Positions 45,734 through 54,973 are shown, counted from the stretch's first letter. The stretch: 64,000 bases of DNA from Lichenicola sp964236105 (GCA_964236105.1 CAXSBC010000005.1:1-64000), one strand, 5' to 3'. A program made the numbers and translations. Notes: generated by a model from the letters alone, not told the origin.

Positions 45734-46606
45734 ATGAAAGCGCCGCTCGCCGTCGTGACGATGGTCTATAACGAGTTTGTCTTCCTGCCGGCCTGGCTTC
45801 GCCATTTCGCGGCCGAGGTCGGATCGCAGAACTGCTTCATCCTCGACCACGGCTCGACCGACGGCAGCACCGACCCCGCGCGAGTGCAGCAGGCGAGCGT
45901 GGTGCGCATTCCCCGCTCGCCGCAGGACGACAGCCGCCGGTGCGGCTTCGTGTCCGACTTCTGCGCCTCGCTGCTGAACTGGTACGAGGCGGTCATCTAT
46001 ACCGATGTCGACGAGCTGCTGGTGGCCGATCCGGCAGCCTACGGCTCGCTGACCGCGCTGGCGGCGGCGACCGACGCGGGCGCGGTGCTGACGGCGACAG
46101 GCTTCGACGTGGTGCACGTCCCGGAGATCGAGGCGTCGCTCGACTGGGACCGGCCGGTGACGGCGCAGCGCGACTGGCTCCGCTTCAGCAGCGCCATGTG
46201 CAAGCCGGTGCTGATCCGCCGGCGGGCGGCGTGGGCGCCGGGCTTCCACAACATCGACGCACCCCCCTGCTTCGCGCCGCTGTTCCTGCTCCACCTGCGC
46301 TACGTCGATCTGGCATCGGGGCTCGCGCGCCTCGACCGCACCCGGACCCAGCCCTGGATCACCCCCGAGGCGGGAGCGCATCAGCGCATGCCGGACTCGC
46401 GATGGGAGGGCATGCTGCGTGCCATGGCGGGGCTGCCGGGCCGCAGCGACGCGACGCTGCTGCCGGACGATCCGGTGCTGGCACGCTGGCGCGACCGGGT
46501 GCTGGAGAGCACGGCCTCGCGCACCAACGACGTATATCGCATCGACCTGCATCTGAGCGGCGACGAGCTTTGGCGCATCCCGGACCGGTTGCGCGGCAGC
46601 TTCTGA
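45734..46606 (+). CDS. Family 2-like glycosyltransferase
   Basis: A 290-residue protein: VVTMVYNEFVFLPAWLRHF, FILDHGSTDGSTD and YTDVDELL give the nucleotide-sugar-binding core and DxD-like motif of the Glyco_tranf_2_4/GT92-like group. The C-terminus has WEGMLRAMAGLPG and a SRTNDVYRIDLHL segment. Substrate unknown; the cassette at 39.5-43.7 kb is two genes away on the same strand, separated by two minus-strand genes. Confidence 0.82.
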   Translation: MKAPLAVVTMVYNEFVFLPAWLRHFAAEVGSQNCFILDHGSTDGSTDPARVQQASVVRIPRSPQDDSRRCGFVSDFCASLLNWYEAVIYTDVDELLVADPAAYGSLTALAAATDAGAVLTATGFDVVHVPEIEASLDWDRPVTAQRDWLRFSSAMCKPVLIRRRAAWAPGFHNIDAPPCFAPLFLLHLRYVDLASGLARLDRTRTQPWITPEAGAHQRMPDSRWEGMLRAMAGLPGRSDATLLPDDPVLARWRDRVLESTASRTNDVYRIDLHLSGDELWRIPDRLRGSF

Positions 46607-46674
46607 CCCCGCAGGCCCCGGAACCGCCCCTGTGCCGCCGCCGTTTCCTGCCGGTCAGAAGGAGTGTCGCCATC

Positions 46675-46989
46675 ATGCGCAACATCGGGATGCGGCGCCA
46701 GGCGCCGTGGTTCGCCGCAAGCCTGCTGCTCGGCGTGGCTGGCGGCCCGGCCCTGGCGGGCGCCCAGACCGTGCCGCAGGACGGGGTGCTGACGCCCGGT
46801 CAGGTCGCGTCGCCGCCGGATCGCGCGGGCGGCGCTGCGGGCGGCGTGTCGCGCGGCGTCATCACCCCGAAGGGCGGCGTCGATCCGGGCATGACGGTGA
46901 AGGCGCCGCATCTGCCGCAGCAATCGACGCCCGTCATCCATCCGCAGCGGACGTCGCCGGACGGCGGCACGGTGGTCGTGCCGAAATAG
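46675..46989 (+). CDS. Small exported Pro/Gly-rich protein
   Basis: 104 residues: a signal peptide (WFAASLLLGVAGGPALAGA), then a low-complexity mature part with SRGVITPKGGVDPGMTVKAP, QSTPVIHPQ and a TVVVPK end. This layout recurs in small periplasmic proteins of Alphaproteobacteria with no known function. AAGGAG lies ten bases before the ATG. Confidence 0.65.
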   Translation: MRNIGMRRQAPWFAASLLLGVAGGPALAGAQTVPQDGVLTPGQVASPPDRAGGAAGGVSRGVITPKGGVDPGMTVKAPHLPQQSTPVIHPQRTSPDGGTVVVPK

Positions 46990-47042
46990 CCGCCGCTTCG
47001 ATAAGCGGCCGGCGGCCGTCCCGTGCGCCGCCGGAGCCCGGT

Positions 47043-47486
47043 TCAGGTCTTCGGGCTGGCCTTGCGGGACTTCGGGGCCGTTGCCGGACGCGCCGCCGGC
47101 TTGCTGGCCGATTGGTCGGCAGCCGGCCCGGCAGCCCCGGTATCCGGATCGTCGGCGACCTTGGCGCGCGCGCCCTGGCGGGTGGCTTTGGGCGTCGGCT
47201 GGGCCTCGCCCTGGTCGGCGAAGCGATCGGGGAACTCGCCCAGGTTTTCCTGGATGAAGGCCTCCTCCACAGGTTCCGTACGCGTCGGGTCGAAGCCCGG
47301 CAGGGTGGTCGGGTTCGGCAGCTGCGCGGTGCCGGCGCTGTCCTCCATGCCGATCAGCTCGCGCGCGCGCTCCCAATACTCGTCATGGCGCCCGTGCGGG
47401 CTGCCATCGGCTTCCCAGAGATGATAGGCGCGCTGCTTGATGCGCTCGTCGCGTTCCGGACTGTTCTCGAGCGGATTGTCGGACAT
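47043..47486 (-). CDS. DUF2934-domain protein
   Basis: 147 residues. The N-terminal domain RIKQRAYHLWEADGSPHGRHDEYWERA is the DUF2934 signature; the rest is Ala/Pro/Lys-rich and probably disordered, ending SRKASPKT. The function is unknown, though such proteins resemble small stress-related or nucleoid-type proteins by composition. It diverges from msrA. Confidence 0.82.
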   Translation of the reverse strand: MSDNPLENSPERDERIKQRAYHLWEADGSPHGRHDEYWERARELIGMEDSAGTAQLPNPTTLPGFDPTRTEPVEEAFIQENLGEFPDRFADQGEAQPTPKATRQGARAKVADDPDTGAAGPAADQSASKPAARPATAPKSRKASPKT

Positions 47487-47677
47487 CGTCTTCCTCCGAA
47501 GGGTGGCAAGCCACCGGGATAGGGCCAAGCGTCGCAAGACCGGGCCGGTTCCGGAAGCCCCCGCCCGCGATCTTCCGGCCGGGGCTTTCCGCCGGGCCGC
47601 GCCATCGCCATTTCCCATGCGTGACCCGGGGCTGCCACCACCACGCCGTGCCCGGAGCAGAACCGGAAGGAATCCCG

Positions 47678-48271
47678 ATGTCCGATACCGCAGCCACAAC
47701 CATGTCGCCGGCCGAACGCCGCACCGCCGTCCTGGGTGGCGGCTGCTTCTGGTGCCTGGAGGCCGTCTACAGGGACCTCGACGGTGTTACCGACGTGCTG
47801 TCGGGCTATGCCGGGGGCCGCACCGCGCAGCCGAGCTACGAGCAGGTCTGCTCCGGCCGCACCGGCCATGCCGAGGTGGTCCGGGTCACCTACGACCCGT
47901 CGGTGCTGAGCTACGAGGACCTGCTGCGGGTGTTCTTCACCATCCACGACCCGACCACCCTCAACCGCCAGGGCGGCGACTCCGGCACGCAGTACCGCTC
48001 AGTGATCTTCACCGCCTCGCCGCAGGAGCGGCAGGCGGCCGAGACGGTGATGCGCGAGATCGCGGCCGCCGGCGTCTGGGACGGGCCGATCGTCACCGAG
48101 CTCGCCGAACTGCCGACCTTCCATCCGGCCGAAGCCGAGCATCACGACTATTTCGCGCTGCATCCCGGCGCCGGCTATTGCCGCGTGGTGATCGCGCCGA
48201 AGGTCGCCAAGTTCAGGAAGCAGTTCTCCGAGCGCCTGAAGCAGCGCCAGGCCGGCCGGCTGGCCGGCTAG
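47678..48271 (+). CDS. msrA: Peptide methionine (S)-S-oxide reductase
   Basis: 197 residues. The catalytic GGCFWCLEAV motif is near residue 20, followed by GYAGGRTAQPSYEQVCSGRTGHAEVV and the conserved QYRSVIF and HQDY-equivalent HHDYFALHPGAGYC. It repairs oxidised methionine in proteins with thioredoxin. AAGGAA stands before the ATG. The stop overlaps the convergent ABC gene by four bases. Confidence 0.95.
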   Translation: MSDTAATTMSPAERRTAVLGGGCFWCLEAVYRDLDGVTDVLSGYAGGRTAQPSYEQVCSGRTGHAEVVRVTYDPSVLSYEDLLRVFFTIHDPTTLNRQGGDSGTQYRSVIFTASPQERQAAETVMREIAAAGVWDGPIVTELAELPTFHPAEAEHHDYFALHPGAGYCRVVIAPKVAKFRKQFSERLKQRQAGRLAG

Positions 48272-49620
48272 GCGTCGTCCTCGTCGAGAAAGAACTGGTC
48301 GGCCTCCTCGTCGAAGTCGAACAGCTCGGCATAGCGCGCCCAGCCGATCACCGTCTGCAGGGTCTGGCGCGCATAGTCCGGCGACATGTGGTCCTCGAGC
48401 TCGTCGCGGAAGCGTTCGGCGCGGGAGCGGTGGTTCCAGCGCTCGTCCAGCACCTGCCGGATCCCGCCGACCACCGGCAGGTTAGCGGTCAGGCTGGTGC
48501 GCAGGATCTGCTTGCGCTCGTCGAGGTCGCCCTGCACGAAGCGCAGGCCGTCAGAGGTCAGCCTGATGTCGCCCTCCTCGAGCTCGGCGAAGCGCAGCAT
48601 CTGCAGGCTCTCGCCCAGCGGCAGCAACTCGTCGAGCTCGAGCTGCAGCGTGCCGGCCAGCAGCGGCAGGTCGGCGCGGCCGCGATAGGGCTGCTCGGCC
48701 AGCGTCTCCATCAGGCCGGCCATCAGGTTCATCGGCAGCTCGGGCAGCGCCTGGCTGAAGGCCGGCGCCGTCTTCTTCGCATCCTCGGCGAGGCCCGCCG
48801 GCGGCGGCGTCTCGCGACGGGTCATCAGGCCGTAGATCCGGTCGACGAACTGGCGGAAGGCCGGGTCGTGGCGGTTGCGCGGATGCGGAAACGGCACCGT
48901 CAGCTCGTGCGCCACCCGGCCGGGGTTCGACGAGAACACCAGGATGCGGTCGCACATCAGCACGCTCTCCTCGATGTTGTGGGTGACGATCAGCACCGCC
49001 TTCACCGGCAGCTTCTTCTCCGACCACAGCTCGATCAGGTCGGTGCGCAGGTTCTCGGCCGTCAGCACGTCCAGCGCGGAGAACGGCTCGTCCATCAGCA
49101 GCAGGTCTGGATGCACCACCAGGGCGCGGGCGAGGCCCACGCGCTGGCGCATGCCGCCTGACAGTTCCTTCGGATAGGCGTTCTCGTAGCCGCCGAGGCC
49201 GATCAGGTCGATCGCCTCCTCGGCCAGCCGCTCGCGCTCGGCGCGGTGGATGCCCTTGGCTTCCAGCCCGAGCTCGACATTGGCCTGCACCGTCAGCCAC
49301 GGAAACAGCGCGAAGCTCTGGAACACCATGGCGACGCCGGGTGCCGGGCCGCGCAGCGGCTGGCCGCGCCACAGCACCTCGCCCGAGGTGGGGGTCAGCA
49401 GGCCCGACACGATCCGCAGCAGCGTCGACTTGCCCGAGCCCGACCGGCCCAGCAGCCCGACGATCTCGCCCGACGCCAAGGTCAGCTCGACATCGTCGAG
49501 CACCACCAGATCGGCACTGCTTTCCTTGTGGTAGGCCTGGCGGCAGTTGCTGACCTGGACCAGCACGTCGCCGGCGTCGCCCTGCGTGACCGATGCGGGC
49601 GCTGTCGTATCCATCGGCAT
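48268..49620 (-). CDS. Nitrate/sulfonate-type ABC transporter ATPase with C-terminal AAA-associated domain
   Basis: 450 residues: a Tau/Ssu/Ntr-class ABC domain with Walker A GRSGSGKST, signature LSGGMRQRVGLARAL and Walker B LLMDEPFSALD, then a C-terminal ~160-residue domain of the AAA_assoc_C type (LQLELDELLPLGESLQMLRFAELEEGDIRLT, later YARQTLQTVIGWARYAELF), which may sense a ligand or regulate the pump. It pairs with the fused permease six bases upstream. No binding-protein gene is adjacent. Confidence 0.9.
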   Translation of the reverse strand: MPMDTTAPASVTQGDAGDVLVQVSNCRQAYHKESSADLVVLDDVELTLASGEIVGLLGRSGSGKSTLLRIVSGLLTPTSGEVLWRGQPLRGPAPGVAMVFQSFALFPWLTVQANVELGLEAKGIHRAERERLAEEAIDLIGLGGYENAYPKELSGGMRQRVGLARALVVHPDLLLMDEPFSALDVLTAENLRTDLIELWSEKKLPVKAVLIVTHNIEESVLMCDRILVFSSNPGRVAHELTVPFPHPRNRHDPAFRQFVDRIYGLMTRRETPPPAGLAEDAKKTAPAFSQALPELPMNLMAGLMETLAEQPYRGRADLPLLAGTLQLELDELLPLGESLQMLRFAELEEGDIRLTSDGLRFVQGDLDERKQILRTSLTANLPVVGGIRQVLDERWNHRSRAERFRDELEDHMSPDYARQTLQTVIGWARYAELFDFDEEADQFFLDEDDA

Positions 49621-49626
49621 GGCTCC

Positions 49627-51363
49627 TCAGGCGAAGGTGAGGCGGCGGCTGGCGAACGCATACATCGGCCGCCAGACGATCCGGTTGAACAGAATCACGA
49701 AGCACGACATCACCACCATGCCGAGCGCCACCTGCGGCGTGGAGCCGCGCGCGGTGGCCTGGGCGATGTAGCTGCCGAGCCCGGTCGCGGTGATGGTGGT
49801 GCTGCCCCAGCTCGCCACCTCGGAGTTGATCGCAGCGTTCCAGGCGCCGCCCGAGGCGGTGAGCGCGCCGGTGACGTAGTAGGGGAAGATCCCCGGCAGC
49901 ATGACCCGGACCCACCAGCGCCAGCCGCTGATCTGGAAGTTGCGCGCCGCCTCCAGCAGGTCGCCCGGGAACGCCGCGGTGCCGGCGATCACGTTGAACA
50001 GGATGTACCACTGCGTGCCGAGGATCATCAGCGGCGTCAGCCAGACGCTGCTGTTGAGCCGGTAGTGCACGATCGCGACCACGAAGATCGGGTAGAACAG
50101 GTTCGCCGGGAAGGCCGCCATGAACTGCGCGATCGGCTGGATCCGCCTGGTCCAGACCGGGCGCAGGCCCAGCCAGACGCCGACCGGCACCCAGATCAGC
50201 GTGGCCAGGGTGATCATGGTGACCACCCGGATCAGGGTATAGACGCCGAGCAGCGCCACGTGACCGACCTCGGCCAGGCTCAGGTTGGCGCGCGCATACT
50301 CCGCCACCTGCCAGGCGGCGACGACGGCGAGCACCCCCAATATGACGTACCAGATCCCGTCGCCGACCCGTCTGGGCACCAGCGACTGCCGGCGCGCCGA
50401 CGGCCGCGGCCCGAGCGGCAGCCCGCCGACCGAGGTCAGCATGTCGCCGAACAGGCGGCTCGCGCGGTTCAGCAGCCGGGTGCGGCGGAGCAGCGCCAGC
50501 ATCCACGGATCCTCGGCCACGACACCCGCGGTGGTCTCGAAACGGAACCGCGCCGACCAGGCGACCAGCGGACGGAACAGCAGCTGGTCGTAGAGCAGGA
50601 TCACCACGAACATGGTGAGGATCGCCTCGAACACCGCGAACAGGTCCCGCTGAGCCACCGCCTGGGCGATGAACGAGCCGATGCCCGGCAGCGCGATGTT
50701 GGTGCTGCCGACCGAGAACGCTTCCGCCGCGACGATGAAGAACCAGCCGCCCGACATCGACATCATCGTGTTCCAGACCAGCCCGGGCATCGCATAGGGC
50801 ACCTCGAGCCGCCAGAAGCGCTGCCAGGCGGACAGGCCGAAGCCGCGCGAGACCTCCTCCAGATCGGCCGGCACCGTCTTCAGCGACTGGTACATGCTGA
50901 AGGCCATGTTCCAGGCCTGGCTGGTGAACACCACGAAGATCACCACGAGCTCGGTGCCCAGCACCCGGCCGGGGAACAGGCTCATGAAGAACACGTAGGT
51001 GAAGGTCAGGAAGCCCAGGATCGGCACCGACTGCAGGATGTCGAGGATCGGCACCAGGATCGGCCCGGCGCGACGGCTCTTGGCCGCCCAGACCGGGTAG
51101 GTGAAGGTGAACAGCAGCGAGGCGAGCAGGGCTGCGAACATGCGCAGCGTGGTGCGCACCGCATAGCCCGGCAGGTAGGCGGCGCTCAGATGGATCTGCG
51201 CCGCGTCCGGCGCCGAGAGCGGTCCGAGCGTGTGGCGCGCGATGCTGCCGATGCCGACCGCGCCGCCCAGCATGACCAGGATCGCCACGAGGTCGAAGAT
51301 GTTGGGACGGGTCTCGACCGAGGCATTGGACACGCGCATGGCGGCAAAGCGCAGTGGCAGCAT
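49627..51363 (-). CDS. ABC transporter permease, two fused permease domains
   Basis: 578 residues with about twelve helices forming two BPD_transp_1 domains in tandem. The first has EEVSRGFGLSAWQRFWRLEVPYAMPGLVWN and the second LLEAARNFQISGWRWWVRVMLPGIFPYYVTG; both are EAA loops. A single polypeptide can therefore make the whole membrane pore. It belongs to the nitrate/sulfonate/taurine/bicarbonate class. It lies six bases before its ATPase gene. Confidence 0.9.
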   Translation of the reverse strand: MLPLRFAAMRVSNASVETRPNIFDLVAILVMLGGAVGIGSIARHTLGPLSAPDAAQIHLSAAYLPGYAVRTTLRMFAALLASLLFTFTYPVWAAKSRRAGPILVPILDILQSVPILGFLTFTYVFFMSLFPGRVLGTELVVIFVVFTSQAWNMAFSMYQSLKTVPADLEEVSRGFGLSAWQRFWRLEVPYAMPGLVWNTMMSMSGGWFFIVAAEAFSVGSTNIALPGIGSFIAQAVAQRDLFAVFEAILTMFVVILLYDQLLFRPLVAWSARFRFETTAGVVAEDPWMLALLRRTRLLNRASRLFGDMLTSVGGLPLGPRPSARRQSLVPRRVGDGIWYVILGVLAVVAAWQVAEYARANLSLAEVGHVALLGVYTLIRVVTMITLATLIWVPVGVWLGLRPVWTRRIQPIAQFMAAFPANLFYPIFVVAIVHYRLNSSVWLTPLMILGTQWYILFNVIAGTAAFPGDLLEAARNFQISGWRWWVRVMLPGIFPYYVTGALTASGGAWNAAINSEVASWGSTTITATGLGSYIAQATARGSTPQVALGMVVMSCFVILFNRIVWRPMYAFASRRLTFA

Positions 51364-51451
51364 GGAGCCCCGTTTCAGTGGATGTCAGTCCATCGTGCCG
51401 GGGCTTTACCCCACCTCGGGGGCCGTTGCCAGACGACGGTATCGTGACGCG

Positions 51452-51931
51452 TCAGGCCGGCGGCGGCCGGGTCTTGCCGAGACCGGTGCTACCGAAGCCG
51501 CCGGCGGCGCGGGCGGTGTCGTCCAGCGTCTCGACCTCGCGCCACGCCGCCCGCAGCACCGGCGACAGCACGGCCTGCGCGATGCGGGCGCCGCGCTCGA
51601 TGGCGAACGGCTCGCTGCCGGCATTCATCACGATCACCTGGAGCTCGCCGCGATAATCCTCGTCGATGGTGCCCGGCGCGTTGGGCAGCACGATGCCGTG
51701 CCGGAGCGCCAGGCCCGAGCGCGGACGGATCTGCAGCTCGTGGCCGGGCGGCAGGGCGATGGCGAGCCCGGTCGGCACCAGGGCGCGCGCCCCGGGCGCC
51801 AGCAGCAGCGTCTCGTCCACCGCCGCCAGCAGGTCCATGCCGGCAGCCCCTTCGGTGGCGTAGGCCGGCAGGGCCAGGCCGGCGGCGTGGGGCAGGCGAC
51901 GCACCTGGATGCTGCGGACCGGCGCGCTCAT
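51452..51931 (-). CDS. dut: dUTP diphosphatase
   Basis: 159 residues. The five trimeric-dUTPase motifs are visible, including AGMDLLAA, RPRSGLA, GTIDEDYRGEL, RGARIAQAVL and the C-terminal GGFGSTG. It hydrolyses dUTP to dUMP, keeping uracil out of DNA. The ATG at 51931 overlaps the coaBC stop by four bases, as in the conserved alphaproteobacterial coaBC-dut arrangement. Confidence 0.96.
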   Translation of the reverse strand: MSAPVRSIQVRRLPHAAGLALPAYATEGAAGMDLLAAVDETLLLAPGARALVPTGLAIALPPGHELQIRPRSGLALRHGIVLPNAPGTIDEDYRGELQVIVMNAGSEPFAIERGARIAQAVLSPVLRAAWREVETLDDTARAAGGFGSTGLGKTRPPPA

Positions 51932-53175
51932 GACGACGCGCCCGCGGCCAGGCAGGCGGCGATGCGGGCGGCGAGGCGCTGGGCGACCGCGCGCTTGTCG
52001 AGCCTGGGCCAGGATTCCGTGCCGGCGCCGGTGATCAGGTGGACCTCGTTCTCCGCCCCGCCCATGACCCCGCCTGCGGCGCCGACATCGTTGGCGACGA
52101 TCCAGTCGCAGCCCTTCCGGAGGCGCTTCTCCGCCGCATGGGCCAGCAGCGCGTCGGTCTCGGCGGCAAAGCCGACGACGAGGCGAGGCCGCGACGGGCC
52201 CGGCACGGAAAGCTCGGCCAGGATGTCGGGGTTGAGAACCAGCGCCAGCGGCGGCGGCGGCAGGCCGGGCCGCTTCTTGAGCTTGGCCGCGGCCACGGTC
52301 TCGACGCGCCAGTCGGCGACAGCCGCGGTCAGCACGGCGATGTCGGCCGGCAGCGCCGCCCGGCAGGCGTCGAGCATCTCGCACGCGGTCTCGACGGCGA
52401 CGCGCGCGACGCCGGCGGAAGCGGGCAGGGCGGTGGGCCCGCTCACCAGGGTCACGCCGGCGCCGCGTGCGGCAAGCGCCTCGGCGATGGCATAGCCCTG
52501 GCGGCCTGAGCTGCGGTTGGCGAGGTAGCGCACCGGGTCGATCGGCTCGTGGGTCGGACCGGCGGTGACCAGCGCGTGGCGGCCGGCGAGATCCTGCGGC
52601 ACCGCGCCGCGGGACGGCAGCAGGGCGGCGATCGCCGACACGATGTCCGCCGGCTCGGCGAGACGCCCGGGACCGAACTCGTTGCAGGCCATGACGCCCT
52701 CCTCCGGGCCGACGACATGCACGCCGCGCGCGCGCAGGGTGTCGAGGTTGGCTCGCGTCGCCGGATGCGTCCACATGCGGACGTTCATCGCCGGCGCCAC
52801 CAGCACCTTGGTGTCGGTGGCGAGCAGCAGGGTGGTGGCGAGGTCGCCGGCCTGGCCGGTGGCCATGCGGGCCAGGATGTCGGCGGAGGCGGGGCAGACG
52901 ACCAGCAGATCGGCGGACCGGGACAGGGCGATATGGCCCATCTCGCTTTCCTCGGTGAGGGACCACAGGGCGGTGTGCACCGGCTGGCCGCTGAGCGCCT
53001 GCAGCGAGAGCGGCGTGACGAACTGCGCGCCCGCCTCGGTCAGCACGCAGCCGACGGCGCAGCCGCCGCGGGTGAGCAGGCGGATCAGCTCCAGCGACTT
53101 GTAGGCGGCGATGCCGCCGCTGACGATCAGCAGGACGCGCCTGCCGTGCAGCCCGTCATGGAGGCCGAGGCTCAC
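51928..53175 (-). CDS. coaBC: Bifunctional phosphopantothenoylcysteine decarboxylase / synthetase
   Basis: 415 residues catalysing two steps of coenzyme A synthesis. The N-terminal CoaC flavoprotein has VSGGIAAYKSLELIR, the catalytic His in EMGHIALSR and PAMNVRMW; the C-terminal CoaB has TAGPTHEPIDPVRYLANRSSG, AAVADW and KLKKRPG. The start is a GTG at 53175 that overlaps the ubiE stop (GTGA). In many relatives ubiB lies between ubiE and coaBC; here it does not. Confidence 0.95.
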   Translation of the reverse strand: MSLGLHDGLHGRRVLLIVSGGIAAYKSLELIRLLTRGGCAVGCVLTEAGAQFVTPLSLQALSGQPVHTALWSLTEESEMGHIALSRSADLLVVCPASADILARMATGQAGDLATTLLLATDTKVLVAPAMNVRMWTHPATRANLDTLRARGVHVVGPEEGVMACNEFGPGRLAEPADIVSAIAALLPSRGAVPQDLAGRHALVTAGPTHEPIDPVRYLANRSSGRQGYAIAEALAARGAGVTLVSGPTALPASAGVARVAVETACEMLDACRAALPADIAVLTAAVADWRVETVAAAKLKKRPGLPPPPLALVLNPDILAELSVPGPSRPRLVVGFAAETDALLAHAAEKRLRKGCDWIVANDVGAAGGVMGGAENEVHLITGAGTESWPRLDKRAVAQRLAARIAACLAAGASS

Positions 53176-53960
53176 AGGCGCCAGCCGGAATGGATCGCGG
53201 CGATGCCCCCGGACAGGTTGCGCACGGCGACGCGGGCGAGGCCCGTCTGCGTCATCATCTGCGCCAGCGCCTCCTGGTCGGGAAAGGTGCGGATGCTTTC
53301 CGCCAGATACTGGTAGCTCGCCGCGTCGCCGGCGATCGCCTGGCCCAGGCGCGGCAGCACGCCGAACGACCAGGCATCGTAGACCGGCGCCAGCACGGCC
53401 ACCTGCACGCGGGAGAACTCCAGGCAGAAGAAGCGGCCGCCCGGCCTGAGCACGCGCCTGGCCTCCGACAGCACCGCGTCCTTGTCCGTGCAGTTGCGCA
53501 GGCCGAATGCGATCGACACCCGGTCGACGCTGCGGTCGGGCAGCGGCAGCCGCTCGGCGTCGGCGACCAGGAACCGCAGATCCGCGATCAGCGCCCGGTC
53601 GACCGCGCGCGCGTGCCCGACGGTCAGCATGGCGGCGTTGATGTCGGACAGGATGGCGGGCCCGCCGCCGCCGCGCAGCCAGCCGAAGCTGATGTCGCCG
53701 GTGCCGCCGGCCAGGTCGAGCAGGGACAGAGACGGCCGCGGACCCAGCGCCTGGATGAACAGCCGCTTCCACGCGCGGTGGATGCCGAGCGACATCAGGT
53801 CGTTCATCAGGTCGTATTTCGGCGCCACGCTGTCGAACACCGCGCGCACCATCGGCTTCTTCTCGGCCAGAGGCACGTCGCGGAAGCCGAAGTCCGCGGT
53901 GGGGCCGCCCGCGTGCCGGGCATCGTCGGATGGGGAGACGGGTCGCGGATTGTCGGTCAT
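53172..53960 (-). CDS. ubiE: Ubiquinone/menaquinone biosynthesis C-methyltransferase
   Basis: 262 residues. SAM-dependent methyltransferase with SVAPKYDLMNDLMSLGIHRAWKR, LDLAGGTGDISF (motif I) and SIAFGLRNCTDKDAVLSEARRVLRPGG, all typical of UbiE/COQ5. It methylates the quinone ring during ubiquinone synthesis. It diverges from mutM with only 29 bases between their start codons, so the promoters overlap. Confidence 0.96.
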   Translation of the reverse strand: MTDNPRPVSPSDDARHAGGPTADFGFRDVPLAEKKPMVRAVFDSVAPKYDLMNDLMSLGIHRAWKRLFIQALGPRPSLSLLDLAGGTGDISFGWLRGGGGPAILSDINAAMLTVGHARAVDRALIADLRFLVADAERLPLPDRSVDRVSIAFGLRNCTDKDAVLSEARRVLRPGGRFFCLEFSRVQVAVLAPVYDAWSFGVLPRLGQAIAGDAASYQYLAESIRTFPDQEALAQMMTQTGLARVAVRNLSGGIAAIHSGWRL

Positions 53961-53989
53961 GGGGTCTGCATATAGCCTGCGTGGGACCC

Positions 53990-54838
53990 ATGCCGGAACT
54001 CCCCGAAGTCGAGACCGTGATGCGCGGGATGCGGGCGCATCTCGAAGGTCACACCATCATCCGCGCCGAGATGCGCCGGGCCGACCTGCGCTGGGCGATG
54101 CCGCCGCAGCTGGCCGGGCGGCTGCGCGGCGCGCGGGTGCTGGGCTTCCGGCGGCGCGGCAAGTACATCCTGATGCGGCTGGATGGCGGCGACAGCATGC
54201 TGCTGCATCTGGGCATGTCGGGACGGGTGAAGCTGAGCTGGCTCGATCCGGCGGTGGCGGTCGAGGTCGGCCGGCACGAGCACGTGGTGATCGAGACCGA
54301 CCAGGGCTGCCGCTTCGGGCTGGTCGATCCAAGGCGCTTCGGGGCGATCGACCTGGTGGCGACCGCGGCCGAGGACGAGCACCGGCTGCTGGCCGGGATG
54401 GGGCAGGAGCCGCTGGAGGCGGGTTTCACCCCGGCGCTGCTGCGGGCAGCCTTCGCCGGACGCCGGACCAGCCTGAAGGCAGCCCTGCTGGACCAGCGCA
54501 TCGTGGCAGGGCTTGGCAACATCTATGTCTGCGAGGCGCTGTTCCGCGCGCGGCTGTCGCCGGAGCGGGAAGCTGGCAGCCTGACCGGGACGCAGGCGAG
54601 GCGGCTGGTCACGGCGGTCCGCACCGTGCTGGAGGAGGCGATCGCCGCCGGCGGCTCGTCCCTGCGCGACTACGTGCAGCCCGACGGCGAGCTCGGCATG
54701 TTCCAGCACGCCTGGCGGGTCTATGGCCGCGAGGGCGAGCGCTGCGCCGAGTGCCCCGGGCCGCCGGGCTGCGACGGGATCGGCCGCATCGTGCAGGGCG
54801 GCCGCAGCAGCTTCTTCTGCCCGCTTCTGCAGCGCTGA
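53990..54838 (+). CDS. mutM: Formamidopyrimidine-DNA glycosylase with altered zinc finger
   Basis: 282 residues. The catalytic N-terminus PELPEVETVMRG (Pro1 and Glu2) is intact, as are the Lys of RRRGKYILM and HLGMSGR. The C-terminal zinc finger normally reads C...GC...C-x2-C; here the segment ERCAECPGPPGCDGIG is followed by RSSFFCPLLQR, so the final Cys is Leu. The protein would bind oxidised purines, but zinc binding may be weakened or rearranged, perhaps using the extra Cys of CAEC. It starts next to ubiE on the opposite strand. Confidence 0.95.
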   Translation: MPELPEVETVMRGMRAHLEGHTIIRAEMRRADLRWAMPPQLAGRLRGARVLGFRRRGKYILMRLDGGDSMLLHLGMSGRVKLSWLDPAVAVEVGRHEHVVIETDQGCRFGLVDPRRFGAIDLVATAAEDEHRLLAGMGQEPLEAGFTPALLRAAFAGRRTSLKAALLDQRIVAGLGNIYVCEALFRARLSPEREAGSLTGTQARRLVTAVRTVLEEAIAAGGSSLRDYVQPDGELGMFQHAWRVYGREGERCAECPGPPGCDGIGRIVQGGRSSFFCPLLQR

Positions 54839-54862
54839 GGCCGCTGCGAGCCGGGGGCTTGC

Positions 54863-54891
54863 TTGACTTGGCGCCGGGTCGTGCCCTAGAA
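54863..54891 (+). promoter_or_regulatory. rpsT promoter
   Basis: TTGACT at 54863-54868 and CTAGAA at 54886-54891 with a 17-base spacer, a strong housekeeping promoter of the alphaproteobacterial CTTGAC...CTA type. Confidence 0.6.
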
Positions 54892-54973
54892 GACCGACCC
54901 TTCGCCGGCTCTCCCGCCTTCCGGGCGATTGCCGCCGGCCCACCGACACGCGCTGAGATCGAACAGAGAGCCA

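Noticed and set aside
46993..47008. CCGCTT-CGAT-AAGCGG hairpin between two convergent genes
   Set aside because: Only a six-base-pair stem and no T-run; not called a terminator.
49246..51447. 733-codon plus-strand frame opposite the fused ABC permease
   Set aside because: Antisense shadow; repetitive His/Asp/Arg/Gln composition and no ribosome site.
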